Shown here piece after piece: positions 27,306 to 37,427 of a DNA stretch of 64,000 nucleotides. The translations under genes and the position numbers were made by a program. The stretch's first letter is position 1, and each line of letters starts with the position of its first letter. The notes below the pieces were generated by a model. That model saw only the letters and a list, made by a program, of their open reading frames with translations, was not told the DNA's origin and ran no database searches. This DNA is from an uncultured Bacteroides sp. GTDB taxonomy: Bacteria; Bacteroidota; Bacteroidia; Bacteroidales; Bacteroidaceae. The stretch spans positions 1 to 64,000 of the forward strand of contig CAMAFR010000004.1 in the NCBI GenBank assembly GCA_945833835.1, given 5' to 3'.

Positions 27306-28700
27306 ATGAGTTGTTGGAAACCAATCAGGAAGGCAATGGCCTGTTGGATATGGGTCAGTCTGTCCGTCTGTCATTTATGGGCCGGAAATCCGCCGGCCAC
27401 TTTATTCTCTGTCAATGGGAGTTCGGTGGCGGCCGATGAATTTGACCGCTATTACCAGCATAGCAGGAAGACGTCTCCGGGCGTGTCGGTGCAGCATTGT
27501 CTGGAGCGGTATATAGATTATCGGCTGAAGGTGGAGGATGCCCGGCAGATGAGGCTGGATACGCTGCCTGCGTTCCGGCAGCAGTGTGCCGTGTTGCAGG
27601 GTGAGGTGCTGAAGGGGTATCTGTTGAGTCCGTCGCTGATGGAGTCGGCCTGTGAGGAGATGAACCGGAAGCAATCCGAACGATTGCTGTCGGAGGTGTG
27701 GGTGGAGTTGTCGTATGCGACGATTCCCTTGTCGCCACACGCTTCCCGCGAAGCAGAAAGAGCGGCGGTCGACAGTATGGAGGCTATTGCGGCTTTTTTA
27801 CGCTCGGGAGGGACGTTCGGTGAGTTGGCGGTCCGACAGCAAGGGAGCATGGACATCCATCAGCATGTCTGGCGGCCGATGCGGGGACTGTTGCAGGAGT
27901 TTTCTGCCAGGTTGGCCGATAAGCAATCCGGAGAGATGACCGAACCGTTTCTGTCCCCCTTCGGGGTGCATGTCTTGAAAGTGGAGAACCGTCGTGACAG
28001 TATTGACCGGAAGACAGCCAGTGTTTATTGGAAGCGTCAGTGGGAGCTGCAGGGCGAGCGTCATCCGGCATTGGACAGTCTTCGTTATCTCCAGTGGCTG
28101 GACGGGCGGCTGGAAGACTGTTTGTTGTCGCAGCGGCTGGAGGAAGTGCGCGACGGACTGTTGGCCGTTTTCTGGGATGCCTGGAATAATGGTATGGTGA
28201 CACAGGAGGAGCAGGCAAGCCCTTCGGAGTTGGGTGCGTTTTTCAGAGCGCACCAGCAAGACTATAGGTGGGAGTTGCCGCACTACAAAGGTGCCGTGCT
28301 GCGTTGTGGGGACAAGAAGACGGCGTCGGCTGTCAGGAAGCGGTTGAAAAAAGCGCCGGTCGAACGCTGGAAGGACGTTTTCTCGTCGCTGTTGCAGGAA
28401 CATCCCGAATGGAAGGCTGTCATGACAGTGGGCTTGTTCCGGATAGGTGCTGACCCTTATGTAGACAAGCTGGCATTCGGCTGCGGCCAGTTGCCGGAAT
28501 CACCGGAATATCCTTGTGTCTTTGTCTTGGGCAAGCGTCTGAAAAACGGACCGGAGGCCTATACGGATGTGCAGAAGGACGTGGAGGAAGATTATCGGGA
28601 ATGGCAGTCATCGTTGCGAATGCAGCGGTTGAAAGACCGTTTCAAAGTGGAAATACATGCCGACGTTTTAAAAACCGTTAATTGTAGCGGTAGTAATTGA
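27306..28700 (+). CDS. SurA/PpiC-like periplasmic peptidyl-prolyl isomerase
   Basis: A 464-aa exported protein. A signal peptide (about 1-27, hydrophobic core MACWIWVSLSVCHLW) is followed by a helical N-terminal chaperone domain (YRLKVEDARQMRLD). A parvulin-like region follows (about 150-225), with LRSGGTFGELAVRQQG and EPFLSPFGVHVLKVENR, then a degenerate second half. It is likely a folding helper for outer-membrane proteins. It opens a run of three SurA-like genes. The ATG at 27306 is preferred over 27249 because the guaB terminator lies between 27219 and 27281. Promoter not identified. Confidence 0.8.
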   Translation: MSCWKPIRKAMACWIWVSLSVCHLWAGNPPATLFSVNGSSVAADEFDRYYQHSRKTSPGVSVQHCLERYIDYRLKVEDARQMRLDTLPAFRQQCAVLQGEVLKGYLLSPSLMESACEEMNRKQSERLLSEVWVELSYATIPLSPHASREAERAAVDSMEAIAAFLRSGGTFGELAVRQQGSMDIHQHVWRPMRGLLQEFSARLADKQSGEMTEPFLSPFGVHVLKVENRRDSIDRKTASVYWKRQWELQGERHPALDSLRYLQWLDGRLEDCLLSQRLEEVRDGLLAVFWDAWNNGMVTQEEQASPSELGAFFRAHQQDYRWELPHYKGAVLRCGDKKTASAVRKRLKKAPVERWKDVFSSLLQEHPEWKAVMTVGLFRIGADPYVDKLAFGCGQLPESPEYPCVFVLGKRLKNGPEAYTDVQKDVEEDYREWQSSLRMQRLKDRFKVEIHADVLKTVNCSGSN

Positions 28701-28735
28701 TTAAAGATGTATCTTCGTTCACTAATTTGTCTTGA

Positions 28736-29590
28736 ATGAGAAATAAATACAGAATAGGCGTGTTCCTGTCGGCGGCATTGCTGTCGGTGGGATGCAGCCA
28801 GCAGGTAGACCATCACGGTAAAAACCCGCTGGTGGAGGTCGGTCGTTCCTTTTTATACAAAGAGGATGTGCAGAAGGTGCTCCCGCCTGGACTGAAAGGC
28901 AAGGATAGTGTCCGTTTTGTGGAAGACTATGTCCGCAGTTGGGTAGAGGATGCGTTGCTGTTCCAGAAAGCCGAAGGCAATATCCCAGACAATCAGGAAA
29001 TCGAGGAGCTGCTGGCCGCATACCGGAGGGCGCTGATTGTGCACGCTTATCAGGAGGAACTGGTCAACCAGAAGTTGGGCAGCGAGGTGACTGATGAGGA
29101 GATAGAACGCTACTATGCCGAACATGCGGCGATGTTTCAGGCAGACCAGCCGTATGTGAAAGGGCTGTTTCTCAAAATTCCGTTGAGCGCCTCTCAACTG
29201 AACAATGCCCGGACCTGGTATAAGAAGAACACCCAAGAGGCGTTGGACAAGCTGGAGAAAATCAGCATCAGCAGTGCGCTGACATTTGATTATTTCTATG
29301 ACAGGTGGTTGCCGTTGTCTGATTTGTCGGTCAAGATACCCTTGAAGGTGTTGGAGACGGATCCTGCTTATTTACAGCGACAACACAATGTCGAGGTGCG
29401 CGACACTGCCTACTGCTATCTGCTGCACGTGGAAGAGTTTTTGCCAAAAGGCCAGGCGTTGCCGTTAGAGCATGCCAAGAGTGAAATTAAGAATATTATA
29501 ATCAATCTGAAGCGGGTGGAGTTCATCAAGCAAGTGAAGGAGGATTTGTACCGTGAAGCTTCGGAAGAGAATGACATTATTTATTATTAA
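28736..29590 (+). CDS. SurA-like lipoprotein lacking a clear parvulin domain
   Basis: A 284-aa predicted lipoprotein with signal and lipobox LLSVGC (Cys about 20). The body resembles the SurA N-terminal chaperone module: VEDALLFQKAEGNIPDNQE, then ELVNQKLGSEVTDEEIERYY, then the last strand-helix pair. The canonical parvulin core between them is replaced by a short divergent region, so isomerase activity is doubtful. It lies 35 bp after the PpiC-like gene and its stop is 1 bp before the surA start, so the three genes form an operon. Confidence 0.75.
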   Translation: MRNKYRIGVFLSAALLSVGCSQQVDHHGKNPLVEVGRSFLYKEDVQKVLPPGLKGKDSVRFVEDYVRSWVEDALLFQKAEGNIPDNQEIEELLAAYRRALIVHAYQEELVNQKLGSEVTDEEIERYYAEHAAMFQADQPYVKGLFLKIPLSASQLNNARTWYKKNTQEALDKLEKISISSALTFDYFYDRWLPLSDLSVKIPLKVLETDPAYLQRQHNVEVRDTAYCYLLHVEEFLPKGQALPLEHAKSEIKNIIINLKRVEFIKQVKEDLYREASEENDIIYY

Positions 29591-29591
29591 G

Positions 29592-30962
29592 ATGAACAAA
29601 TCGAATTTTGTGAAGGCTTGTTGGTGTACACTGCTGTGCATGATAGGTATTTCTGCCGCTGCGCAGGACAATGTGATTGACGAAGTGGTGTGGGTGGTTG
29701 GCGATGAGGCCATTCTGAAATCGGACGTGGAAAACGAACGCTTGAATGCCCAATACGAGAACCGTCATTTCAAGGGCGATCCCTACTGCGTGATACCGGA
29801 GGAACTGGCCGTACAGAAGTTGTTCCTGCATCAGGCTGAGTTGGACAGTGTCGTCGTCGGCGATCAGGAAGTGCTGCAAGGGGTGGAGATGCGTCTGTCG
29901 TGGTTGCAGGACCAGATTGGCTCACGCGAGAAGCTGGAGGAATACTATAACATGACTTATACGCAGATTCGCGAGATGCTCCGCGAGAATGTCCGCAACG
30001 GCGAAACAGTCAAGGCCATGCAGCGTAAGATTGTGGGCGACATCAAGCTGACCCCGGCCGAAGTGCGCAATTACTTCAGCCGCCTGCCGCAAGACAGTAT
30101 CCCCTTCGTGCCTACCCAGGTAGAGGTGCAGATCATCACGCTGGAACCGAAAATTTCGGAAGAGGAAATCGAACGGGTGAAGAGCCAGTTGCGCGAATTT
30201 ACCGAGCGTATCAACAAGGGGGAGACATCTTTCTCGACCTTGGCGCGATTTTATTCGGAAGACCCTGGTTCGGCCCGGAATGGAGGCGAATACGGCTTTA
30301 CCGGCAAAGGGCAGCTGACGCCTGAATTTGCCAATGTGGTGTTTAATCTGACGGACCCGAAAAAAATATCAAAAGTGTTCGAGACGGAGTACGGCTATCA
30401 CATCGCCCAGTTGATTGAGCGACGGGGCGACCGTGTGAGCTACCGCCATATCCTGATGAAGCCGAAGGTGGACGAGCAGGAGGTAGAGGTGGCCTTGAAC
30501 CGGTTGGATTCCATTGCCAACGACATCCGCAAGGAGAAGTTCACTTTCGATGAGGCGGCCACATGGATTTCGCAAGACAAGGACACCCGTAACAATCATG
30601 GACTGTTGGCCAATCCGCAGTCGAGCACTTCGCGTTTCGAGATGGACGAACTGGCTTCGTTGGTGTCGCAGGAGGTGGCGAAGGTCGTGGCAGACATGCA
30701 GATTGGCGAGGTGTCCAAGCCTTTCTCCATGATTAACACCAAAGGCAAGGAAGTGTGCGCCATTGTGAAGCTGAAAAACCGTATCGATGGCCACAAGGCT
30801 ACGATTGCCGAAGACTATCAGCGGCTGAAGGCCATTGTGACCGAGAAGCGCGGAGAAGAAAAAATCCAGAAATGGATTCTGGAGAAACAGAAGGGTATCT
30901 ATGTACGCATCAGTCCTTCGTGGAGACAGTGCGAGTTCAAATATCCGGGTTGGATTAAGTGA
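29592..30962 (+). CDS. surA: Periplasmic chaperone/peptidyl-prolyl isomerase SurA
   Basis: Chaperone for beta-barrel proteins on their way to the BAM complex. The 456-aa product has a signal peptide (about 1-24, ending ISAAAQ), the SurA N-domain (VIDEVVWVVGDEAILKSDVE), and two PpiC domains. The first (about 175-275) contains SFSTLARFYSEDPGSARNGGEYGF; the second (about 285-395) is more degenerate. The ATG at 29592 is chosen because the longer frame would overlap the preceding lipoprotein and lose the signal peptide. An OstA-like gene follows 24 bp downstream, tying it to outer-membrane assembly. Confidence 0.92.
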   Translation: MNKSNFVKACWCTLLCMIGISAAAQDNVIDEVVWVVGDEAILKSDVENERLNAQYENRHFKGDPYCVIPEELAVQKLFLHQAELDSVVVGDQEVLQGVEMRLSWLQDQIGSREKLEEYYNMTYTQIREMLRENVRNGETVKAMQRKIVGDIKLTPAEVRNYFSRLPQDSIPFVPTQVEVQIITLEPKISEEEIERVKSQLREFTERINKGETSFSTLARFYSEDPGSARNGGEYGFTGKGQLTPEFANVVFNLTDPKKISKVFETEYGYHIAQLIERRGDRVSYRHILMKPKVDEQEVEVALNRLDSIANDIRKEKFTFDEAATWISQDKDTRNNHGLLANPQSSTSRFEMDELASLVSQEVAKVVADMQIGEVSKPFSMINTKGKEVCAIVKLKNRIDGHKATIAEDYQRLKAIVTEKRGEEKIQKWILEKQKGIYVRISPSWRQCEFKYPGWIK

Positions 30963-30986
30963 TGCTTCACCAGACAATGACAAGGT

Positions 30987-32693
30987 ATGCTTGACACGAA
31001 AAACAGAAAAAATTACAGACGGAGCGGGCACAGAATACTGTTGGCAGGTATTCTGTGCCTCTTTGTCTTGTCATTGGTGGCACAACAGACAAGCGGATCT
31101 GCTTCCAGACGTCCTTCGAAAAGCAAGGTTTACCTCTTGCATTCTGACCTGTTGCGTAAGGACGCACGCCACCCCGATGTCCAGGTGGTGGTGGGACATG
31201 TGGTGTTTCGTCATGACAGCGTCTATATGTATTGTGACAGTGCCTGTTATTACGACAAAATCAGTTCGTTCGAGGCGTTTGGCAACGTGCGGATGGAGCA
31301 GGGCGATACCTTGTTCCTGTATGGTGACCACTTGTTCTATGACGGCAATACGCAGATAGCCCAGATGCGGCAGAATGTGCGGATGGAGAACCGCAACACG
31401 ACCTTGCTGACAGACAGTCTGAACTATGACCGTCTGTACAACCTGGGGTATTATTTTGATGGCGGTACGCTGATGGATGAGCAGAATGTGCTGACATCCG
31501 ACTGGGGGGAATACAGTCCGGAAACGAAACAGGCGGTCTTCAACTACAATGTCAAGCTGGTCAACCCGCAATTTGTGCTGACTTCAGATACGTTGGAATA
31601 CAACACGCTTTCAAAGATTGCCGATATTGTAGGTCCGTCGGATATTGAGAGCGACGCCAATCATATCTATTCGGAGAAAGGTACCTATCACACGCAGGAA
31701 GGGCAGGCCTGGCTTTTCCAGCGGTCGGTCATCACCAATGAGGGGAAACGGCTGACCGGCGATTCGTTGTATTACGATCGTACGCATGGGATCGGGGAGG
31801 CATTCGGGGATATGATGCTCACCGATACGGTCAACCGTAACCTGCTGACCGGTGAATACGGCTATTATGACGAGCACCGGAAGTATGCCTTTGCCACACG
31901 CCGCGCGATGGCGGTGGACTATTCGCAACCCGACAGCCTGTTCCTGCATGGCGACACATTGCTGCTGGAGACCTTTCATGTGGATACAGACTCCATGTAT
32001 CGCGAGATGCGGGCTTTCCATAAGGTACGCTTTTATCGTACCGATGTGCAGGGGGTGAGTGATTCGTTGGTGTTCTCTACGAAAGACACATGTCTGACCA
32101 TGTACTACGACCCTGTCTTGTGGAACAACAACCAGCAACTGCTGGGGGAGCGCATCTTGATTTATATGAATGACAGCACGCTGGATTGGGCGCATATCAT
32201 CAACCAGGCCCTGTCGGTGGAAAGCCTTGACACGATACAATATAATCAAGTGACCGGTAAGGAGATGAAAGCCTATTTCCGGAACAGGCAGATACGGAAG
32301 ACAGAGGTCATCGGATCAGTCAGGCTGGTCTATTATCCGATGGATGCCGACAGTACGCTCATCGGCATGAATGTGTCCGAAACCAGTCAGTTGGACATTT
32401 ATCTGAAAGACCAGAAGTTGGAAAAGATGGTGATGTTCCCCAAGTCGAACGGTACGTTGTATCCGTTGACCCAGATTCCGGACAATAAGCGAAAGCTGGC
32501 CAATTTTGTATGGTTCGACTATCTTCGTCCGCTGAACAAAGAGGATATTTTCCATTGGCGTGACAAGCGTTCCGGCGATGTGTTGCGGAAGAATGTGCGC
32601 GGACCGGTGGAACTGCCCAACCAGCATCTGTTTGACCGGAAAGCGGATACTGCCGGCAAGCAGGAAGAAACAACAGAAACAAAGGAGGAATAG
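30987..32693 (+). CDS. OstA/LptA-domain outer-membrane biogenesis protein
   Basis: A 568-aa exported protein with a signal anchor (about 17-33, ILLAGILCLFVLSLVAQ). Two successive OstA/LptA-like beta-jellyroll regions follow (about 45-200 and 205-400), recognisable from repeating strands such as VVVGHVVFRHDSVYMYCDS and GNVRMEQGDTLFLYGDH. This fold builds the periplasmic bridge for lipopolysaccharide. The family is the Bacteroidetes OstA-like protein, distinct from LptD because no barrel follows. The C-terminus (about 540-568) is low-complexity and charged. It is in operon with surA and the small membrane gene at 32697. Confidence 0.85.
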   Translation: MLDTKNRKNYRRSGHRILLAGILCLFVLSLVAQQTSGSASRRPSKSKVYLLHSDLLRKDARHPDVQVVVGHVVFRHDSVYMYCDSACYYDKISSFEAFGNVRMEQGDTLFLYGDHLFYDGNTQIAQMRQNVRMENRNTTLLTDSLNYDRLYNLGYYFDGGTLMDEQNVLTSDWGEYSPETKQAVFNYNVKLVNPQFVLTSDTLEYNTLSKIADIVGPSDIESDANHIYSEKGTYHTQEGQAWLFQRSVITNEGKRLTGDSLYYDRTHGIGEAFGDMMLTDTVNRNLLTGEYGYYDEHRKYAFATRRAMAVDYSQPDSLFLHGDTLLLETFHVDTDSMYREMRAFHKVRFYRTDVQGVSDSLVFSTKDTCLTMYYDPVLWNNNQQLLGERILIYMNDSTLDWAHIINQALSVESLDTIQYNQVTGKEMKAYFRNRQIRKTEVIGSVRLVYYPMDADSTLIGMNVSETSQLDIYLKDQKLEKMVMFPKSNGTLYPLTQIPDNKRKLANFVWFDYLRPLNKEDIFHWRDKRSGDVLRKNVRGPVELPNQHLFDRKADTAGKQEETTETKEE

Positions 32694-32696
32694 TAT

Positions 32697-32993
32697 ATGG
32701 GAATGTTTACGATGAGAAAACCGCGTGCGTTCCACCACGAATACATCTATGTGGACGAGCGGAAGGAAAAGTTGCAGAAGATTGAAGAAACGGCCAGACG
32801 TGATTTGGGAATGTTGCCTCCGAAGGAATTCTCGCCCGAAGACATACGCGGGAAGTTCATTGAGGGGACAACCCATCTGAAGCGTCGCAAGGAGAGCGGT
32901 CGTAAACCGTTGGCCTATGGCACCTTGTTTGTGGCGATTGTCGTACTGCTGTATATCCTACGTTATCTGGTGACCGGAGAGTTCACGTTCTGA
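32697..32993 (+). CDS. Small single-pass membrane protein, function unknown
   Basis: A 98-aa protein with a charged N-terminal part and one membrane helix near the C-terminus (about 74-92, [18 protein letters not shown]), so probably N-in. It starts 4 bp after the OstA-like stop and ends 17 bp before mutL, so it is certainly co-transcribed. The conserved position suggests an envelope accessory role. No family with known function recognised. Confidence 0.7.
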   Translation: MGMFTMRKPRAFHHEYIYVDERKEKLQKIEETARRDLGMLPPKEFSPEDIRGKFIEGTTHLKRRKESGRKPLAYGTLFVAIVVLLYILRYLVTGEFTF

Positions 32994-33010
32994 CGGTGGG
33001 AGGGAGTGCT

Positions 33011-34915
33011 ATGAGTGATGTGATACGTTTGTTGCCCGATTCCGTAGCCAATCAGATAGCGGCGGGCGAGGTCATCCAGCGTCCGGCTTCTGTCATCAAA
33101 GAGCTGGTGGAGAATGCGATTGATGCCGGAGCCAGACATGTCATGGTGGCTGTGACCGATGCCGGCAAGACCTGCATCCAGGTCATCGACGACGGAAAAG
33201 GCATGTCGGCGACTGATGCCCGCATGGCTTTCGAGCGTCATGCCACTTCGAAGATACGCGAGGCCGCCGATTTGTTCGCACTCCATACGATGGGATTCCG
33301 CGGCGAGGCGTTGGCTTCGATAGCCGCAGTGGCACAGGTAGAGCTGCGTACCTGCCAGGAGGGCGAACAGCTGGGCACCATCCTGCACATAGCCGGTTCC
33401 ACCATTGAGAGCCAGGAAGTGGGCGTCTGTGCCAAAGGCAGCAACTTCATGGTCAAGAACCTCTTTTTCAATGTACCAGCCCGGCGTAAGTTCCTCAAGT
33501 CCAACCAGACGGAACTGAGCAATATCCTGAGCGAATTTGAACGGATTGCACTGGTCAATCCGGAGGTGTCGTTTACGTTGGCCCATAACGGGACCGAAAT
33601 GTTGAATCTGCCGGCTATCCAGTTGCGGCAGCGCATCATGGGGGTCTTCGGCAAGAAGCTCAACCAGGATTTGCTGTCGTTGGACATTGACACCACGATG
33701 GCCAAGATTCATGGTTTCATCGGGAAGCCCGAAGCGGCCCGCAAGAAAGGCGCGCGCCAGTTCTTCTTTGTCAACGGCCGGTATATGCGTCATCCGTATT
33801 TCCACCGTGCGGTGGCCGATGCTTACGAGAACCTGATACCGGTGGGTGAGCAGATGTCCTATTTCATCTATTTCGAGGTGGACCCAGCCCATATTGACGT
33901 GAACATCCATCCTACGAAGACCGAAATCAAGTTCGAGAATGAGCAGGCAGTGTGGCAGATTCTGTCGGCGGCTGTCAAGGAAACATTGGGACGTTTCAAC
34001 GAGGTGCCCTCCATTGATTTCGATACCGAGGGCAAGCCCGATATTCCGGCGTTCGATGCCAATCCCTATATGCCGGCCAAGAGTGCTCCACCCCGTACGT
34101 CGTTCGACCCTTCTTATAATCCGTTTGATACCTCTTCGGTGGTTCCGCCGTCCTCCTATTCGTCGGCCTATACCCCCAAGACCACCCATGACTGGCAACC
34201 GTTGTTTCACGGTCTGGAGCGTGAAAAGGAAACTCCTGCCTACGAGGCGGATGTTTTCCCGGAAGAGCAGTCGGTGGAAGCGGAAGAAGAACAGTCGCAG
34301 ACAGGCACAACGCTGTATGGGGGAGTGGCAGAGCATGAGCCGGTGGTCGGGAAGACGGCCCGCCATTTTCAGTACAAAGGGAGTTATATCCTGACATCGG
34401 TCAAATCGGGACTGATGATTATTGACCAGCAACGGGCCCATATACGCATTTTGTATGAACAGTATCTCCGTCAGATAGAGCAGCGCAAGGGTGTCTCGCA
34501 ACGGATGCTTTTCCCGGATATGGTGCAATTCTCTCCGGCGGAAATCCCTGTGCTCGAAGCAATCATGGAAGACTTGACGGCCTTGGGCTTTGATTTGAGT
34601 CCGTTGGGAGGCGGTTCTTATGCCATCAACGGGATACCCGAGGGAATTGAAGGGCTGAGTCCCGAAACGCTGGTGACGAATATGGTGCAGACGGCACTCG
34701 AAAAGGGGTGTAAGGTGCGTGAGGAAGTGCACGGCTTTCTGGCTTTGTCGTTGGCAAAGGCGGCCGCTATTGTTCCCGGGCAGGTATTGACGGATGAGGA
34801 GATGGATAATCTGGTGGACGGATTGTTTGCCGTCGCCACCCCCAATTATACTCCCGATGGGAAAACGGTGCTTTCTGTACTGAAAGAAGAAGACCTGGAG
34901 AAAATGTTCAGATAG
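33011..34915 (+). CDS. mutL: DNA mismatch repair protein MutL
   Basis: A GHKL ATPase that couples mismatch recognition by MutS to strand removal. The 634-aa product has the N-terminal motifs [22 protein letters not shown] split across about 12-33, DDGKGM and [14 protein letters not shown] disordered linker follows (about 340-425), then a C-terminal dimerisation domain. The start ATG at 33011 follows a GGAGGG box; an in-frame GTG at 32996 is less likely. The C-terminal endonuclease motif reads [12 protein letters not shown] (from Asp472) instead of DQHA(x)2E, and the late CPHGRP-type motif reads TPDGKT, so nicking activity is doubtful. Confidence 0.95.
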   Translation: MSDVIRLLPDSVANQIAAGEVIQRPASVIKELVENAIDAGARHVMVAVTDAGKTCIQVIDDGKGMSATDARMAFERHATSKIREAADLFALHTMGFRGEALASIAAVAQVELRTCQEGEQLGTILHIAGSTIESQEVGVCAKGSNFMVKNLFFNVPARRKFLKSNQTELSNILSEFERIALVNPEVSFTLAHNGTEMLNLPAIQLRQRIMGVFGKKLNQDLLSLDIDTTMAKIHGFIGKPEAARKKGARQFFFVNGRYMRHPYFHRAVADAYENLIPVGEQMSYFIYFEVDPAHIDVNIHPTKTEIKFENEQAVWQILSAAVKETLGRFNEVPSIDFDTEGKPDIPAFDANPYMPAKSAPPRTSFDPSYNPFDTSSVVPPSSYSSAYTPKTTHDWQPLFHGLEREKETPAYEADVFPEEQSVEAEEEQSQTGTTLYGGVAEHEPVVGKTARHFQYKGSYILTSVKSGLMIIDQQRAHIRILYEQYLRQIEQRKGVSQRMLFPDMVQFSPAEIPVLEAIMEDLTALGFDLSPLGGGSYAINGIPEGIEGLSPETLVTNMVQTALEKGCKVREEVHGFLALSLAKAAAIVPGQVLTDEEMDNLVDGLFAVATPNYTPDGKTVLSVLKEEDLEKMFR

Positions 34916-34939
34916 GAGCTGATTTCCCCTCCAGGCCCC

Positions 34940-36148
34940 TTAGCATTCCTCAAACAGCCGTTTGCGTGCCAGCATACAGGCTCCGATGACACCGCACCGG
35001 CTGCCCAACTCGGACAGTTTGATGACAGTGTCGCGGTTGACCAGATTCAGGGAATACTTGCGGATGGCGGTGATGACTGGCTGCAACAGGTAGTCGCCTG
35101 TACGGGCCAGTACCCCTCCGATGATGACCAGCTCCGGATTGAGTACATTGATGAGGCCGGCCAGGTAGCGCCCCAGCTTCTGGCCGATTTCCTCAATGAG
35201 TTCGATGCACAACACGTCTTCCTGGTTGATGGCGTTGACAATGTCGTTCAGGGTGATGGGGGTACCTTGTTCTATCTGGGCGGACAAGATGGACTGCTTG
35301 CCCTCTTTCACTTTCAAGAGGAGGTTCCGGTAGAGCGATGCCCCCGACACTTCCGTTTCCAGGCAGCCGCGTTTGCCGCAGTGGCAGATGATTTCGTTGT
35401 CGAAGACGTTGAAGTGGCCGAACTCGCCCGAGAAGCCCGATTTGCCCATATAGATTTCGCCGTTGAAAATCAGTCCGGCACCGAGCCCCCAGCTCAGGTT
35501 GATGAAGATGATGTCCTGCTCGTCGCGCACCGCTCCCTTCACCATCTCTCCATAGGTCATGGCACGGGTGTCATTGTCAATGCAGGTGCGGTAGCCCAGC
35601 CGTTCAGACAGGACTTCCGACAACGGACGTTCGTCGAACTTGAACAGGCTGTAGCTGTATCCTTTCACGGAGTTGACGCGACCGGAGATGTTGATGCAGA
35701 TGTGCAGCAGCTTCTCTTCAGGGACTTCTTCCTTTTCAATGAAACTGAGAATATGGCCGCACAAGGTGTCCAACCCCTTTTCTGTGTTTTCCAATTGGCA
35801 AGGGATATCATAGGCTTGTTTTACGGTGTCGCCCGTCAGGTTCATCAGGGCGATGTCCAGCGTGAATTTCTTGATGTCGACACCCAGGAAATAGCCCGCA
35901 TCGGCTTTCAGGCCATACAGAGCCGGTGGACGCCCTTCTCCGGTCTCCAGTTTCCCATAGCTGACCACCACACCGTCGTCCGACAGCTCCGACAGGAATT
36001 TGGCCACAGTCGGCGTACTGAGGTCCATTTCCCTGGTCAGGTCGGGGATAGTGGAAGCCTTGTTGCGCAGATAGTAAGAGATGATCCGCCTTTTGGCAGC
36101 AGCTGCCTTTGTACCTTTTTCTATATCCTGAAGCCATTTGAGTGCCAT
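34940..36148 (-). CDS. ROK-family transcriptional repressor (NagC/XylR type)
   Basis: A sugar-responsive repressor of 402 aa. An N-terminal winged HTH (about 10-65, with STIPDLTREMDLSTPTVAKF) is followed by the ROK sugar-kinase-like fold: GVDIKKFTLDIALMNL, the glycine loop LSWGLGAGLIFNGEI, and the zinc site CHCGKRGCLE. The start ATG at 36148 is preferred because the -7 box at 36177-36184 implies transcription from about 36170, after the alternative ATG at 36175. It diverges from the mutarotase gene, which it may control. In Bacteroides such pairs occur with amino-sugar or sialic-acid genes; that substrate is inferred. Confidence 0.9.
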   Translation of the reverse strand: MALKWLQDIEKGTKAAAAKRRIISYYLRNKASTIPDLTREMDLSTPTVAKFLSELSDDGVVVSYGKLETGEGRPPALYGLKADAGYFLGVDIKKFTLDIALMNLTGDTVKQAYDIPCQLENTEKGLDTLCGHILSFIEKEEVPEEKLLHICINISGRVNSVKGYSYSLFKFDERPLSEVLSERLGYRTCIDNDTRAMTYGEMVKGAVRDEQDIIFINLSWGLGAGLIFNGEIYMGKSGFSGEFGHFNVFDNEIICHCGKRGCLETEVSGASLYRNLLLKVKEGKQSILSAQIEQGTPITLNDIVNAINQEDVLCIELIEEIGQKLGRYLAGLINVLNPELVIIGGVLARTGDYLLQPVITAIRKYSLNLVNRDTVIKLSELGSRCGVIGACMLARKRLFEEC

Positions 36149-36176
36149 AGTTATTTCAATTCTTTGGTTGTGCATA

Positions 36177-36184
36177 CAAATATA
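36177..36184 (-). promoter_or_regulatory. -7 element for the ROK repressor gene
   Basis: TATATTTG on the minus strand fits TAnnTTTG. It fixes the start codon of the repressor at 36148. No ideal -33 box. Confidence 0.55.
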
Positions 36185-36289
36185 GCTATAAAAATTCAAT
36201 AAATAGGCGGAGTTTATGCCGAATAGTTTATAAAATTTCCGTAATTTAGCTGAATCTATAATTTTATTGTGATTACCAATGTGTGGCTT

Positions 36290-37390
36290 ATGAATTTACG
36301 AACAAATGTCCTGTCGCGTCTGTGCGTGCTGTTGGTGTCGGCTGTCGGTCCGGCCTGTTCCGGCCTCTCCCACCATGAAGTGTCTGTACCCGACTATCCG
36401 ATTGCCGGTGGGGTATCGGCTCCGTTGGCCGGTGTCGTGGGTGACCGGCTGTGGGTGGCCGGTGGTTGTAACTTTCCACATCAGCCGGCGGCTGACGGAG
36501 GAAGTAAAGAGTTTTATGCGGACCAGTATGTGCTGGACCTGACGGAAACGCCCTCTTCCTGGCGGTCTGTCGGCCGTCTGCCGCAACCGGTGGCCTACGG
36601 TGTTTCGGTCCAGGTGCCGCAAGGGATGGTCTGTGTGGGAGGACAGCGTGCCGGGGCTTCCTTGGCGGAGGCGTTTCTTTTGCAGGTTGATGCGGCTACA
36701 CAGGACTTGGTCCGGACGGCGCTGCCCTCGTTGCCGGTGACCATTGACAACGGTGCCGGAGCCTACGTGGCCGGGAAGGTCATTGTGACGGGAGGCAACC
36801 AGTCGGACGGGGGACGTTCGCTCTATGCGCTGGACTTGGCCCAGCCTGTCGCATGGGTTCGGCTGACGGAATATCCCGGTGCGCTCCGCATACAGCCGGT
36901 CTTGTTGGCCGATGCGTCGTCGGTCTATCTGATGGGTGGTTTTGCGCCTGCCCGGCAGCAAGAGGGACGCTTGTCGGGCGATGTGTGGAAATATCATCTG
37001 CCTTCCGGGCAATGGTCGGTTGAGACACAGGTGCCGTTGGATGCCGATGCTTTGCCCATTGCTGTGGCCGGTGCCAGCGGAGTCTGCTATCGCGATTGTC
37101 TGATTTTGGCCGGTGGTGTCAATGCCTCGGTTTTCCAGGCGGCCATCGAGGGCAGGGCTCCTGAGGATTACTTGCGGCGCCCCCGCGAATGGTACCGGTT
37201 CAGCAAGACAGTGGCGGTCTATCGGTTGCAGTCCCGCCAGTGGCGTTGCTACGAGGTGGAAGGCATGGACAAGGCTGGTGGCGTGTTGGTACGTCATGGT
37301 GACTGCCTTTATATGGTCTGTGGCGAAATCAAGCCCGGTATCCGCACCCAGGAGGTGGTGGCCTGTCCGTTGGATAGATTAGGGCTCTAA
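36290..37390 (+). CDS. Kelch-type mutarotase (cyclically permuted / NanM-like)
   Basis: A 366-aa exported beta-propeller. The signal peptide is about 1-25 with a lipobox-like VGPACSG, so it may be a lipoprotein. Kelch blades are marked by repeats such as LWVAGGCNFP, VCVGGQRAG, VIVTGGNQSDG, VYLMGGFAP and LILAGGVN. The CNFPHQPAADGG stretch is typical of the N-acetylneuraminate epimerase-like cyclically permuted mutarotase family, which speeds anomer interconversion of sialic acid. The start at 36290 gives the best signal; the frame opens at 36269. Divergent from the ROK regulator. No nanL/E/T genes were found within the window. Confidence 0.8.
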   Translation: MNLRTNVLSRLCVLLVSAVGPACSGLSHHEVSVPDYPIAGGVSAPLAGVVGDRLWVAGGCNFPHQPAADGGSKEFYADQYVLDLTETPSSWRSVGRLPQPVAYGVSVQVPQGMVCVGGQRAGASLAEAFLLQVDAATQDLVRTALPSLPVTIDNGAGAYVAGKVIVTGGNQSDGGRSLYALDLAQPVAWVRLTEYPGALRIQPVLLADASSVYLMGGFAPARQQEGRLSGDVWKYHLPSGQWSVETQVPLDADALPIAVAGASGVCYRDCLILAGGVNASVFQAAIEGRAPEDYLRRPREWYRFSKTVAVYRLQSRQWRCYEVEGMDKAGGVLVRHGDCLYMVCGEIKPGIRTQEVVACPLDRLGL

Positions 37391-37427
37391 AGAGGCCTTG
37401 CTCCCAAAGGGAGGCCTCCATACAAGA

